Shown: piece after piece, positions 1 through 8,949 of the stretch | How positions within the stretch are numbered: position 1 is the first letter of the stretch | Layout: each line of letters begins with the position of its first letter | NCBI GenBank assembly: GCA_963806955.1 | Contig: CAWDZG010000002.1 | Location: 1,178,001-1,242,000 of the forward strand | DNA from: Gaiellasilicea sp963806955 | Lineage (GTDB): Bacteria > Actinomycetota > Thermoleophilia > Gaiellales > Gaiellaceae | DNA length: 64,000 nucleotides | Reading direction: 5' to 3' | Program-made: the position numbers and the translations under genes | Notes under the pieces: model-generated | The model's input: only the letters and a program-made list of their open reading frames with translations | What the model was told of the DNA's origin: nothing | Databases searched by the model: none

Positions 1-2
1 AG

Positions 3-1754
3 GACTCGAACTTCGGCACGGGCGGGACCGCCGAGGGCGATCCCGTGCTCGGCAACGCCCAGGCGGGCGCGCTCGCCGGCGGTGCCCCGGCCTACAACGG
101 CCGCGACAACGCCAACATGACGCCCCTGCCCGACGGCGTGGCGCCGATCACGAACATGTACCTCTGGCAGCCGCTCGCCGGCGCCTTCTACGCCCCGTGC
201 GTGGACGGCGACTACGACATGGCGATCATCGGCCACGAGTACGGCCACATGGTCGAGAACCGGATGATCGGCAAGGGCGGCACCCGCGGCGGCCACCACG
301 CCGGCGCCATGGGCGAGAGCTCCGGCGACCTGATGGCGATGGAGTACCTGAACGAGAACGGCTTCGTGCCCGTCTCCGGCGAGAACCGCTTCGCCGTCGG
401 CGCGTACGCGACCGGCAACAAGCAGCGGGGCATCCGCAACTTCGGGATGAACGACAGCCCGCTCAACTTCGCCGACATGGGCTACGACCTCACCGGCCCG
501 CAGGTGCACGCGGACGGCGAGATCTGGTCGGCGACGAACTTCGACATCCGGCAGGCGCTCGTCGCCAAGTACGGCGAGGGTGACGCCCAGGCGCAGCGCG
601 ACTGCGCCGAGGGCAAGCTGCCGGCCGACCGGTGCCCGGGCAACCGCCGCTGGGTGCAGATCATGTTCGACGCCTATCTGCTGATGCCGACCGCGCCGTC
701 GATGCTCGACGCGCGGGACGCGTACCTCGCCGCCGACCAGATGCGCTTCGGCGGTGCCAACCAGGACGAGCTCTGGCTCGCCTTCGCGAAGCGCGGCTTC
801 GGCGCGGCGGCGGCCAGCTCGAACACCGGCACCGACACGGACAGCGACCCGACGCCGGACTACTCGTCGCCGCGGCACGCGAACGCGAACGTGACGTTCG
901 TCGTGCAGAACGAGAAGCGTGAAGCGGTGCCGGCCCGGATCTACGTCGGCCGCTACGAGGCCCGCGTCTCGCCGGTGGCCGACACGAACCCGGCCACGAC
1001 GGGGCCGAACCTCGACGAGACGGCGCAGTTCGCGCCCGGCACGTACGAGCTCGTCCTCAACGCGCCCGGCTACGGCCACCTCCGCGTGACGCGGACGTTC
1101 GCGGCGGGTCAGACCGTCACGGCGACGCTGCGGATGCGGTCGAACTGGGCGTCGATGACCAAGGGCGCCACCGCCGTCGGCGACGGTGTCCGCCACGACG
1201 ACCTGATCGACGACACCGAGAGCACGAACTGGGAGCGGACGGCGGCACAGCCGGATGTCCGCAACAGCCAGGTGACCGTCAACCTGAGCGGCACCGTGCA
1301 GACGGTCCGCCGCGTGCAGGTCAGCGCGATGCTGCTGCCGGGCCAGAACCGCTTCACGGCCCTGCGCCAGTTCGAGCTCCAGACCTGCCTCGAGGACGTG
1401 GCGAACCGGAACTGCTCGCTGCCCTCGGGCTGGACGACCCAGCTGAAGAGCCAGCCGGACGCGTTCCCCGGTGTCTCGCCGCGGCCCGCGTCGCCCGACC
1501 TGATCCTCCGCAGCTTCACGCTGCCGGCGGCGGTGAAGGCGACGCACGTCCGGATCGTCGTGCTCACGAACCAGTGCACGGGCAACGACGCCTTCCAGGG
1601 CGAGCAGGACAACGACCCGGCGAACGGCACCGACTGCCGTGAGGGGTCGCCCGGAACCGGGTCGGTGATCACGCTGATCGGCGACCTGCCGCAGGTGCTC
1701 GCACCGCGGGACAACGAGGTCCGCATCGCCGAGCTGCAGGTGTTCTCCTCATGA
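3..1754 (+). CDS. M36 (fungalysin-type) secreted metallopeptidase, 5' end missing
   Basis: Zinc endopeptidase probably acting outside the cell. The reading frame is open to the left window edge, so the signal peptide and propeptide lie outside. The zinc motif HEYGH is about 65 residues after the in-frame GTG at 45, and the third ligand sits in GAMGESSGDL some 25 residues later, the spacing and wording of the fungalysin family. The C-terminal half (from about base 870) resembles a carboxypeptidase-regulatory/Ig-like fold followed by a discoidin-like beta domain, probably for surface or substrate binding. The stop overlaps the ATG of the next gene (ATGA), so the two are co-translated. Family call is firm; substrate is unknown. 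Confidence 0.85.
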   Translation, partial: DSNFGTGGTAEGDPVLGNAQAGALAGGAPAYNGRDNANMTPLPDGVAPITNMYLWQPLAGAFYAPCVDGDYDMAIIGHEYGHMVENRMIGKGGTRGGHHAGAMGESSGDLMAMEYLNENGFVPVSGENRFAVGAYATGNKQRGIRNFGMNDSPLNFADMGYDLTGPQVHADGEIWSATNFDIRQALVAKYGEGDAQAQRDCAEGKLPADRCPGNRRWVQIMFDAYLLMPTAPSMLDARDAYLAADQMRFGGANQDELWLAFAKRGFGAAAASSNTGTDTDSDPTPDYSSPRHANANVTFVVQNEKREAVPARIYVGRYEARVSPVADTNPATTGPNLDETAQFAPGTYELVLNAPGYGHLRVTRTFAAGQTVTATLRMRSNWASMTKGATAVGDGVRHDDLIDDTESTNWERTAAQPDVRNSQVTVNLSGTVQTVRRVQVSAMLLPGQNRFTALRQFELQTCLEDVANRNCSLPSGWTTQLKSQPDAFPGVSPRPASPDLILRSFTLPAAVKATHVRIVVLTNQCTGNDAFQGEQDNDPANGTDCREGSPGTGSVITLIGDLPQVLAPRDNEVRIAELQVFSS

Positions 1755-3582
1755 GGCGCCTGACAGCAGCAGCCACCGTCCTCGCCGCCTCGCTCGCACT
1801 CGCGGGCGGGGCGGCGGGCCACGAGGCCGACCACGTCGGCGCCGCTCGTGAAGGCGAACGCGCCGATCGCGACCGGCCTGAACGCCGGCGGGCCCGGGGC
1901 GAAGTGGAAGCTCGTGACGACGTTCCCGACCGGGAACCCGCACACGGACCTCGACTTCTTCACGTGGGGCGGCGAGACGTACGCGTCCGTCGGCACGCTC
2001 GCGGTCGGCCCGAACGCGGGCGGCCAGACGATCGTCCAGCTGACCCGGCGGGGCGAGGTGGAGCCGCGGATCGTCGCGAGCCACCCCTCGGCCTGTGCGT
2101 CAGCAACCCCGCGGCCGCCCTCGGCCTGCAGCACGACGTCGAGGCGACGCCGAAGGGGAACGCGATCCTGAACACGGCCAACCCGGCCGCGGTCCGCACC
2201 GACGCCCAGCTCCTGCTGGACGCCACCGATGCCAGCGGCCGCTGCCACGACCAGGGCACGGCGGGCGTCTCCGGCGCGCCGCGGGGCGGGCTCGAGCTCG
2301 TCGACATCACCAACGTCGTCGACCCGGTCGAGATCGGGCTCACGAGCCACATCGGCGAGGCGCACACGGTCAACGTCGACCCGAAGCGGCCGCACATCGC
2401 CTACGCGGTCACCTCCGACTCGATCGCCGTCAGCGGCGGCAAGCGCCAGAACGAGGTGCCCGGCTCGAGCGACCGCAACGACCTCGACGGCTTCGAGGTG
2501 GTCGACCTCTCCTCGTGCATGAACTTCCCGGCGGGGACGAGCGCCGACCTGAAGCGGATGCTCTGCAAGCCGCAGGTCTACCGCTACCGCTACCCGACCG
2601 CCGAGATGGCGCTCGGCCACTCGCTCAAGAGCTCGATCTACGGCTGTCACGAGCTCGAGGTCTATCCCGACGACCGGCTCACCTGCGGCAGCGGCGCCGC
2701 GATGCTCCTCTTCGACATGAAGGGCGCGTTCGACGACCGCGGCACGCCGACGGACTACACCGACGACAGGCCGCGCGGCGTGCCGCTCGACTGCGACGTG
2801 CGTCCGAGCAGCTCGGCCGGCCCCTGGATCACCGGCGCCTTCGTCACCGACTGCACGCGCTCGAAGCAGGGCACCAGCCTGGACGTCCCGACCTGGCTCG
2901 CCTCGGGGGCGCCGTCGCTCGAGGGCGTCGCGTTCCTCGGCGCAGCCCACCACCAGGGCCGCGGCGGGCCGTTCCCGGCGACGGAGGACAACGACTTCGA
3001 CCACGAAGCCGAGCTCTCCGAGTCGCGGGAAGCTGATCCTGACGACGGACGAGCGGGGCGGCGGCGTCACGCCGCCCGGCGCGACGTGCTCGCCGGCAGC
3101 GGGACCGGAGAACGGGAACGGCGGCATCCACGCCTACGCCGTCGACCGGCTCGACCCGTCGCCGACCTCGACGCCGACGCCCGAGCAGGCGTGGGAGGCC
3201 TACGCCCGCACGCCGGCGGGCGACAAGGCGATCTTCCGGGTGCCGATCCGGACGCAGCCGGAGGCGACCTTCTGCACCGCCCACGTGTTCCAGCAGATCC
3301 CGGGCCAGAACCGGATCTTCATGGGCTGGTACTCGCAGGGCACGCGGGTCGTCGACTTCGTCGAGCATGCCGACGGCACCGTCTCGTTCGAGGAGGCGGG
3401 CTGGTTCATCCCCGAGAACGCCAACACGTGGACGTCCGCCGTGTTCAAGACGCGCGAGAACGCAGACGGCACGTTCACCTACTGGGGCGTCACCGGCGAC
3501 TTCAACCTCGGCGCCGCCGGTCGCTCGGCGATCGACGTGTACGAGGTGACGCTGCCGGCGCCCGCCGGTGCCGCGGGGCTGA
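1751..3582 (+). CDS. secreted LVIVD-repeat beta-propeller-like protein, frame broken
   Basis: Starts with a clear signal peptide (MRRLTAAATVLAASLALAGG) and contains phrases of LVIVD repeats such as GGLELVDITNVVDPVEIG and VDLSSC, expected to build a surface beta-propeller. The protein must be read across frame breaks near 1825, near 2082 (one C missing in a CCC run), near 3030 (one extra G, cgggaag) and near 3577 (GGGG); with the last corrected the gene ends at TGA 3580-3582, overlapping the next ATG. The downstream part (IPGQNRIFMGWYSQGTRVVD) is well preserved, so the breaks look like sequence error. Four-base overlap with the M36 peptidase suggests a shared secreted system. Confidence 0.6.
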
Positions 3583-4360
3583 TGCGGAGGAGGCTCCTGC
3601 TCGGCCTCCTGGCCGCACTGCCGCTCGTGGCGGTCCCGCTCGTCTGGGCCGCCACGAGCGGCGGCACGGCCCGCGCGAGGCGTCTGCGCGATCGACGAGC
3701 GGGCGGAGCGGCCGGGCCTGTCGAGGGGGAGCCGACGGTCGCGCCGGTCGCGTGGGGGGCGCACCGGCGCGCCGTTCCGGCCGAGCCGGCTCGGCCACAA
3801 CCTCCGCCACGGCGGCGTCGCGGTCGAGTACGGCGACCGCGTCCCCGCCGCAACGGTGCGACGCCTCGTCGCCTGGTCGCGGCGCGATCCCGTCGCGGTG
3901 GTCGTCGCGCCGCGACCCGAGCTCGGCGCCCGGCTCGTGCTCTCCTCTTGGTCGGGAAGCGCACGCTGCCGGACGTTCGAGGCCGACGCCTTCTCCCGCT
4001 TCCGCGATGACCGGCGCTTCCGGGCCCGGAGTCACCGCCGCTCGCCGAGCTGCGCCCGGTGCGCGCGGTCGAGTCGCTGACCGCGACGCGCCGGCGGATC
4101 GACTTCGTCGTCTCGGCGCCGGGTCCGCGTCAGGTCGAGATCCGGGACGCCCGGGCCGCGTCGTCCGCACGCTCGGCAACTACACGGTCGCCGGCCGGCA
4201 GCAGCTCGTGCTCGCCTGGAACGGCCGCGGAACGGACGGGGAGCGGCTCCGTGCCGGCCGCTACGCCGTCGTGACCGCGCGAACGGACGCTCGCGCCGGT
4301 CTTTCGCGCTCCGTTCCGGCTCGGCTGAGCCCGCTTGCAGCCGCCTGGCGGGAGGCGTAG
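3582..4360 (+). CDS. DUF3105 protein with FlgD-like C-terminal domain, frame broken
   Basis: An N-terminal membrane anchor (MRRRLLLGLLAALPLVAVPL) is followed, after frame breaks, by the DUF3105 signature: TGAPFRPSRLGHNLRHGGV, then a VAVVVAPRPELGARLVLSSW strand and F-A-DAFSRFRDD near 4000. The sequence continues without a stop into a domain resembling the FlgD Ig fold (FVVSAPGPRQVEIRDARG, then NYTVAGRQQLVLAWNGRGTDG). Frame breaks are needed near 3765, 4025 and 4150. DUF3105 proteins have no assigned reaction. Whether the FlgD-like tail truly belongs to the same protein depends on correcting the frame; it could be a separate small gene. Confidence 0.5.
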
Positions 4361-4363
4361 GCT
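4335..4363 (+). promoter_or_regulatory. promoter of the SnoaL-like gene
   Basis: TTGCAG (4335-4340), a 17-base spacer, then TAGGCT (4358-4363). Transcription would begin near 4370, leaving a short leader that contains AAGGAG at 4388-4393, five bases before the ATG at 4399. This is one of the few genes here with both a -35/-10 pair and a Shine-Dalgarno site. Confidence 0.45.
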
Positions 4364-4398
4364 CGAGAGGAGAGCGGACAGCGACGGAAGGAGCACGT

Positions 4399-4827
4399 AT
4401 GTCTGCTGCCAACAAGGCGCTTGCGCGCCGTATCGTCGAGGAGGCCTTCACCGCCGGCCGCCTCGAGGTGGTCGACGAGCTGGTCGCTCGCGACTACGTC
4501 GGCCACGATCCCTCACTCCCCGAGGACGCGCGGGGCCCAGAGGGCGTGAAGGAGCTGATCGCCGGCTACCGCGTGGCGTTCCCCGACATCCGCGTCACGG
4601 TGGAGGACCAGATCGCCGAGGGCGACATGGTCGTCACGCGCTGGGCGCCACCGGCACCCACCAGGGTGAGCTGATGGGGATGCCGCCGACCGGCAAGCAA
4701 GGGCACGGTGACCGGGATCACGATCGACCGGATCGCCGACGGCAAGATCGTCGAGAGCTGGGACAACTGGGACACGCTCGGGCTGATGCAACAGCTCGGC
4801 GCGATTCCCGCCCCGGCGACCGCCTGA
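4399..4827 (+). CDS. SnoaL-like ester cyclase-type protein, frame broken
   Basis: Small NTF2-fold protein of the SnoaL/ester cyclase family, about 140 residues when repaired. Features include the opening NKALARRIVEEAF, the YVGHDP loop, GVKELIAGYRVAFPDIRVTVED, and after two frame breaks (near 4655 and 4702, an extra A in caaggg) GITIDRIADGKIVESWDNWD, the standard end of the family. The ATG follows AAGGAG by five bases. The substrate is not inferable; many members are uncharacterised. Free-standing gene with its own promoter and a strong hairpin after the stop. Confidence 0.7.
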
Positions 4828-4837
4828 GCATCGCCGA

Positions 4838-4869
4838 GCAGGGGAGCTCGCCCGCGCGGGCTCTCCTGC
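4838..4869 (+). terminator. GC-rich stem-loop after the SnoaL-like gene
   Basis: Fourteen consecutive pairs, two of them G-T, join 4838-4851 with 4856-4869 around a four-base loop. It starts 10 bases after the stop codon. There is no T run, as is common for high-GC actinobacterial terminators, so termination is inferred from position and stability. Confidence 0.45.
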
Positions 4870-4887
4870 CCCGCCCCGTATCTGCCG

Positions 4888-5148
4888 ATGAAGGAACGAC
4901 GTTCTTTCCTTCCCGGCATGTTCGACTCGCTCCCACAGCCCCGCCACATGCCCTGCCCGGATTGCGGGGCGTCGCTCAGCGCGGAGGAGCGGAAAGGGCA
5001 CGCCTGCGACGACGAGCGCTGGGCGACCTTCCAGCTCTTCCAGTTGCGTGAGGAGGTTGCGACGCTCGAGGAGCAGGTGGCCGCGTACCTCGACTCGCCG
5101 CAGGGCCGCTTCGAGCTCTGGGACGCCGCCCGCCGGCGCCTCCGGTAG
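4888..5148 (+). CDS. small CPDCG zinc-ribbon protein of unknown function
   Basis: 86 residues. An N-terminal MPCPDCGASLS with a later HACDD could bind one zinc ion; the rest (FQLFQLREEVATLEEQVAAYL) is predicted coiled coil. No catalytic signature is visible. It stands between the SnoaL-like gene and the lipid kinase, same strand, 18 bases before the kinase start, so it may share a transcript with it. I do not recognise the family. Confidence 0.5.
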   Translation: MKERRSFLPGMFDSLPQPRHMPCPDCGASLSAEERKGHACDDERWATFQLFQLREEVATLEEQVAAYLDSPQGRFELWDAARRRLR

Positions 5149-5166
5149 CCGTGCCACGATGCCGTA

Positions 5167-6024
5167 GTGCAGACCACGCTGATCGTCAATCCGCACGCGA
5201 GCCGCGTCACGCCCGAGCTCGCCGAACGCGTGGCGATCGTGCTCGGCGCCACCGAGACGGTGTTCACGGAGCGAGCCGGGCACGCGGTCGAGCTGGCACG
5301 CGCAGCCGCTGCGGAGCGCGTCGTCGTCTTCTCCGGCGACGGCGGCTTCAACGAGGTGCTGAACGGCGTCGGCCCGGGAGCGGCGGTCGGCTTCGTCCCG
5401 GGCGGGGGGACGAACGTGATGTCGCGCGCCCTCGGCCTGCCGCGTGACCCCGTCGCCGCCGCCCGCGCGATCGCTCGCGGACGCACCCGCCGCATCTCGC
5501 TCGGCCGCGCGAACGGCCGCCGCTTCGGCTTCGCGGCCGGGGTCGGGCTCGACGCAGAGCTCGTGCGGAGGTTGGATTCGCGCGGCCGGCGCCCCGACGG
5601 CAAACGCCCCGGTGACGTGGTCTTCGCCTGGACGGCGCTGCAGGCGCTTGCCGCGCACCGCGTTCGCTTCGACCCCGTGCTCGAGATCGAGGAACAGGGC
5701 CGCGCCGCGTTCGCGCTCGTCGCCAACTGCGATCCCTACAGCTACGCCGGCCCGCTGCCGCTGCGGTTGGTGCGGGGAGCGAGCTTCGAGGGCGGGCTCG
5801 ACCTCGTCGCGCCTCGCTCGTTCCGCGCCCGGTCGCTGCCGGGCGCCGTCCGCTACCTCGCCACCGGCCACACGCGCCTGCCGCTCGTCGTGTTGCACGA
5901 TGAGGACCGGATCGTGCTCCGGTGCGACGGACCGCAGCCGCTCCAGCTCGATGGAGAGGACGTCGGCGACGTGACCGAGGTCGTGTTCGAGGCCGAACGG
6001 GACGCGCTGACCGTGCTCGCCTGA
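5167..6024 (+). CDS. diacylglycerol/sphingosine-type lipid kinase (DAGK catalytic domain)
   Basis: ATP-dependent lipid kinase of the DAGK_cat/YegS superfamily, cytosolic face of the membrane, probably in phospholipid or glycolipid turnover. VNPHAS at residues 7-12 begins the nucleotide fold, GDGGFNEVLNG at 57-67 is the family hallmark, and PGGGTN at 78-83 is the second nucleotide loop. 285 residues is normal. The start is GTG at 5167; an ATG seven bases earlier is out of frame. The C-terminal half is the usual beta sandwich. The lipid substrate cannot be told from sequence. Confidence 0.85.
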   Translation: MQTTLIVNPHASRVTPELAERVAIVLGATETVFTERAGHAVELARAAAAERVVVFSGDGGFNEVLNGVGPGAAVGFVPGGGTNVMSRALGLPRDPVAAARAIARGRTRRISLGRANGRRFGFAAGVGLDAELVRRLDSRGRRPDGKRPGDVVFAWTALQALAAHRVRFDPVLEIEEQGRAAFALVANCDPYSYAGPLPLRLVRGASFEGGLDLVAPRSFRARSLPGAVRYLATGHTRLPLVVLHDEDRIVLRCDGPQPLQLDGEDVGDVTEVVFEAERDALTVLA

Positions 6025-6043
6025 AGGTAAAGTCGGGCTCGGC

Positions 6044-7111
6044 ATGGCGTCCACCGTCCCCGCGGAGCACGATCTCCGCCGCGTGATCGGCGACGGCGAG
6101 GCGATTCCCGACGGCGAGGTCGACGGGCTCGGCGAGCAGGGGTTGCTCGACCTGTACCGCTCGATGGTGCTCCTGCGCACCTACGACGAGCGCTCCGTCG
6201 TCTACCACCGCCAGGGCCGGATCGGCACCTACGCGATCTACTGGGGCCACGAGGCGATGCAGGCCGGCGCGTTCCACGCGCTCGAGGACGACGACTGGAT
6301 CTTCCCGAGCTACCGGGAGTCGGCGATCGGGCTCCTGCGCGGGCTCCCCGCGGGCACGATCCTCTCCTGGTGGCGGGGGCACCCCGCAGGCTGGTGGAAC
6401 CCCGCCGACTACAACGTCGCCTCGATCTGCGTGCCGATCGCGACCCAGGTGCCGCACGCAGCCGGGCTCGCCTGGGGCAAGCGGCTGCGCGGCGAAGCGG
6501 CCTGCGCGCTCACGTTCTTCGGCGACGGCGCCACGTCGGAGGGCGCGTTCCACGAGGGCGCCAACTTCGCCGCCGTGATGCGCGCGCCGCTCGTCCTGCT
6601 CTGCAACAACAACCAGTGGGCGATCTCGACGCCGCTCGCCGACCAGACCCGCGCCGAGGCGCTCGTCGACAAGGCGGCGGGCTACGGGATTCCCGGCGTG
6701 CGCGTGGACGGCGGCGACGTGCTCGCGGTGTACGAGGCCGCGCGCGACGCCGTTGCCCGTGGTCGGGCCGGTCAAGGGCCGACCTTCATCGAGGCCGTCA
6801 CGTACCGCTGCGCGCCGCACGCGACCGCCGACGACCCGAAGGCGTACATCGACCTGGAGCGGGTCGAGCTGGAGCGCGCGAACGAGTGCCTCGGCCGCTA
6901 CGAGGGCTACCTGCGCCGCGTCGGCGTGCTCCACGACGAGCTCGCCGAGCAGATCAAGGCCGAGGCCGCCGACGTGATGCGCGCCGGGATCGCCGCCGCC
7001 GAGGCCGAGCCACCGGCCGACGTGTCGCTCCTGTTCGAGCATGCGCTCGCCGACCCGCCGGCGTCCTTCGCCCACGACCTGGCCGAGCTGCGGCGGATCC
7101 TCGGTGGCTGA
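6044..7111 (+). CDS. 2-oxoacid dehydrogenase E1 component, alpha subunit
   Basis: Thiamine-diphosphate-dependent decarboxylase subunit of a pyruvate, acetoin or branched-chain 2-oxoacid dehydrogenase complex. The TPP/Mg motif runs from GDGATSEG (160-167) to NNQWAIS (189-195); FPSYRE and GWWNPADYN fit the alpha subunit channel. 355 residues. The stop overlaps the GTG of the beta subunit, indicating coupled translation. RGHPAGWW and H-rich loop YRCAPHATADDP suggest the branched-chain/pyruvate class rather than acetoin, but substrate cannot be fixed. E1beta and E2 follow; no E3 is in the window. A TAAAGT hexamer lies at 6028-6033, ten bases before the ATG. Confidence 0.9.
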   Translation: MASTVPAEHDLRRVIGDGEAIPDGEVDGLGEQGLLDLYRSMVLLRTYDERSVVYHRQGRIGTYAIYWGHEAMQAGAFHALEDDDWIFPSYRESAIGLLRGLPAGTILSWWRGHPAGWWNPADYNVASICVPIATQVPHAAGLAWGKRLRGEAACALTFFGDGATSEGAFHEGANFAAVMRAPLVLLCNNNQWAISTPLADQTRAEALVDKAAGYGIPGVRVDGGDVLAVYEAARDAVARGRAGQGPTFIEAVTYRCAPHATADDPKAYIDLERVELERANECLGRYEGYLRRVGVLHDELAEQIKAEAADVMRAGIAAAEAEPPADVSLLFEHALADPPASFAHDLAELRRILGG

Positions 7112-8072
7112 GCTCTTCCTCGTCGAGGCGGTCAACGACGCGCTCCACGTCGAGATGGAGCGCGACGGCGACGTGATGGTGATGGGCCAGGACGTCGGCC
7201 GGGCTGGCGGCGTCTTCCGCGCGACGGCCGGGCTGCGCGACCGCTTCGGCGCCGACCGCTGCGTCGACACGCCGCTCGCGGAGGCCGGCATCCTCGGCTC
7301 CGCCGTCGGCCTCTGCATGGCCGGCTACAGGCCGGTCTGCGAGATGCAGTACGACGCGTTCTCGTACCCCTGCCTCGACCAGCTGATCACCCACGTCGGC
7401 CGCTACCGCTGGCGCACGGGCGGGAAGATGACCTTCCCGATCACGATCCGGATGCCCTACGGCGGCGGCGTGCGCGCGCCCGAGCTGCACGACGACTCGC
7501 CCGAGACGTACTACGTGCACACGCCCGGGATCAAGGTCGCGATTCCCTCGACGCCCGCCGACGCGAAGGGCCTGCTCGCGGCGGCGATCCGCGACCCCGA
7601 CCCGGTCGTGATCCTCGAGCCGAAGGTCAGCTACCGCACCGAGCGCGCCGAGGTGCCCGATGGCGACTACGTCGTCCCGCTCGGGAAGGCGCGGCTCGCG
7701 CGCGAGGGCTCCGACCTCACGCTCGTCGCCTACGGCGCGATGGTGCCGGTCTGCGAGCGCGCGGCCGACGAGCTCGACGCATCCGTCGAGGTGCTCGACC
7801 TCCGCTCGCTGAAGCCGCTCGACGAGGAGGCGCTGCTCGCGTCCGCCGCCAAGACCGGCCGGGTCGTGCTCGTCCAGGAGGCGCCGCGGACGTGCGGCTT
7901 CGCCGCCGAGCTGGCCGCGATCCTCGCCGAGAAGGCGCTGCTCGACCTGCACGGGCCGGTGTTGCGCGTGACCGGGTACGACGTGCCGTACCCGTACTGG
8001 CAGATCGAGGATGCGTACATGCCCTCGGTCGCGCGCGTCGTCGACGCCGCCCGCAAGCTGCTCGACTTCTAG
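7104..8072 (+). CDS. 2-oxoacid dehydrogenase E1 component, beta subunit
   Basis: Partner of the upstream alpha subunit in the alpha2beta2 E1 enzyme; transketolase pyrimidine-binding domain first (VMVMGQDVGRAGGVF, then DTPLAEAGILGSAVGL), transketolase C domain from about residue 190 (LVAYGAMVPVCERAADEL). 322 residues, the normal length. The chosen start is GTG at 7104, which overlaps the alpha stop and gives the canonical N-terminus VAELFLVEAVNDAL; an earlier in-frame start would add 21 residues antilogous to the family. The next gene starts on the stop codon. Confidence 0.9.
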   Translation: MAELFLVEAVNDALHVEMERDGDVMVMGQDVGRAGGVFRATAGLRDRFGADRCVDTPLAEAGILGSAVGLCMAGYRPVCEMQYDAFSYPCLDQLITHVGRYRWRTGGKMTFPITIRMPYGGGVRAPELHDDSPETYYVHTPGIKVAIPSTPADAKGLLAAAIRDPDPVVILEPKVSYRTERAEVPDGDYVVPLGKARLAREGSDLTLVAYGAMVPVCERAADELDASVEVLDLRSLKPLDEEALLASAAKTGRVVLVQEAPRTCGFAAELAAILAEKALLDLHGPVLRVTGYDVPYPYWQIEDAYMPSVARVVDAARKLLDF

Positions 8073-8931
8073 TGGCGCACCACGAGCTGCCGCTCGACGC
8101 GTCCGTCCTGCACGGGTACTTCTCGCGTGAGCTGGCGCCGGCGCTCACGGTCGATCCGGGCGACTCGGTGCGGTTCTCGTCGCCGAACGCCGGCTGGCGC
8201 GTCGGGCACGGACGAGCCGTTCGCGCCGCGCGACCCCGGAGCGCGACACCGGGCACGCGCTCGCCGGGCCGATCGAGGTTCGCGGCGCCCGCGCGGGCCA
8301 GGTGCTCGCCGTCCGGATCGACGAGGTCGTGCCGGGGCCGTGGGGTGTCACGATGGGCGGGCCCGAGCACGCGGTCGAGTGGACGCTCCGGGACGGGGTG
8401 GGGGAGGCGCTCGGGCGCCGGGTCAGGCTGGCGCCCTTCCTGGGCGTGCTCGGGATGCCGCCGGCCGAGCCTGGGATCCACTCGACGATCCCGCCACGCC
8501 GCTCGGGCGGCAACATCGACTGCAAGGAGCTCGTCGCCGGCACGACGCTCTACCTGCCCATCACCGTCGACGGTGCTCTCTTCTCCGCGGGCGACGGTCA
8601 CGCCGCCCAGGGCGACGGCGAGGTCTCCGGGACGGCGATCGAGGCGCCGGTCGAGGCCACGCTGACGCTCGACGTGCGCGACGACCTCGAGCTCGAGTGG
8701 CCGCTCGCCCGCGTCGCCGGCGCCTGGCTCACGTTCGGCTTCGACGAGCACCTCGGCGTCGCTGCCCGGATCGCGACGGACGGGATGCTCGAGCTGATGG
8801 GTCGCGAGCACGGGCTCGCGCGCACGGATGCGCTCGCGCTTGCCTCCGTCGTCGTCGACCTCCGCGTCACGCAGGTCGTGAACGGCGCTGTCGGCGTGCA
8901 CGCGGTGCTCCGTGACGATGCCTTCGCCTGA
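8072..8931 (+). CDS. acetamidase/formamidase (FmdA/AmdA) family, frame broken
   Basis: Hydrolase family acting on small amides. Repaired sequence runs SVRFSSPNAGWRVG, TDEPFAPRDP, then HALAGPIEVRGARAGQVLAV, GNIDCKELVAGTTLYLPI and GDGHAAQGDGEVSGTAIE, all hallmarks of the FmdA_AmdA fold including the metal-site aspartate and histidine. Two frame breaks near 8205 and 8245 each behave as one extra G (gtcgggcacgg, ccccggagcg). The GTG start overlaps the E1beta stop, so the gene is inside the dehydrogenase operon. A role tied to that complex is unexplained. Confidence 0.8.
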
Positions 8932-8935
8932 GCGA

Positions 8936-8941
8936 TAGCCT
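8936..8941 (+). promoter_or_regulatory. -10 hexamer TAGCCT upstream of E2
   Basis: Eight bases before ATG 8950, no Shine-Dalgarno between. Suggests a leaderless internal promoter that lets E2 be made separately from E1. Confidence 0.35.
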
Positions 8942-8949
8942 GCGCGCCG

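Noticed and set aside
1109..3127. 672-residue minus-strand open frame
   Set aside because: Arg/Pro/Val-rich shadow of the M36 and LVIVD genes, without any recognisable domain.
4513..7318. Long minus-strand frames opposite the lipid kinase and E1 genes
   Set aside because: Composition bias of a high-GC genome; real genes lie on the plus strand with clear motifs.
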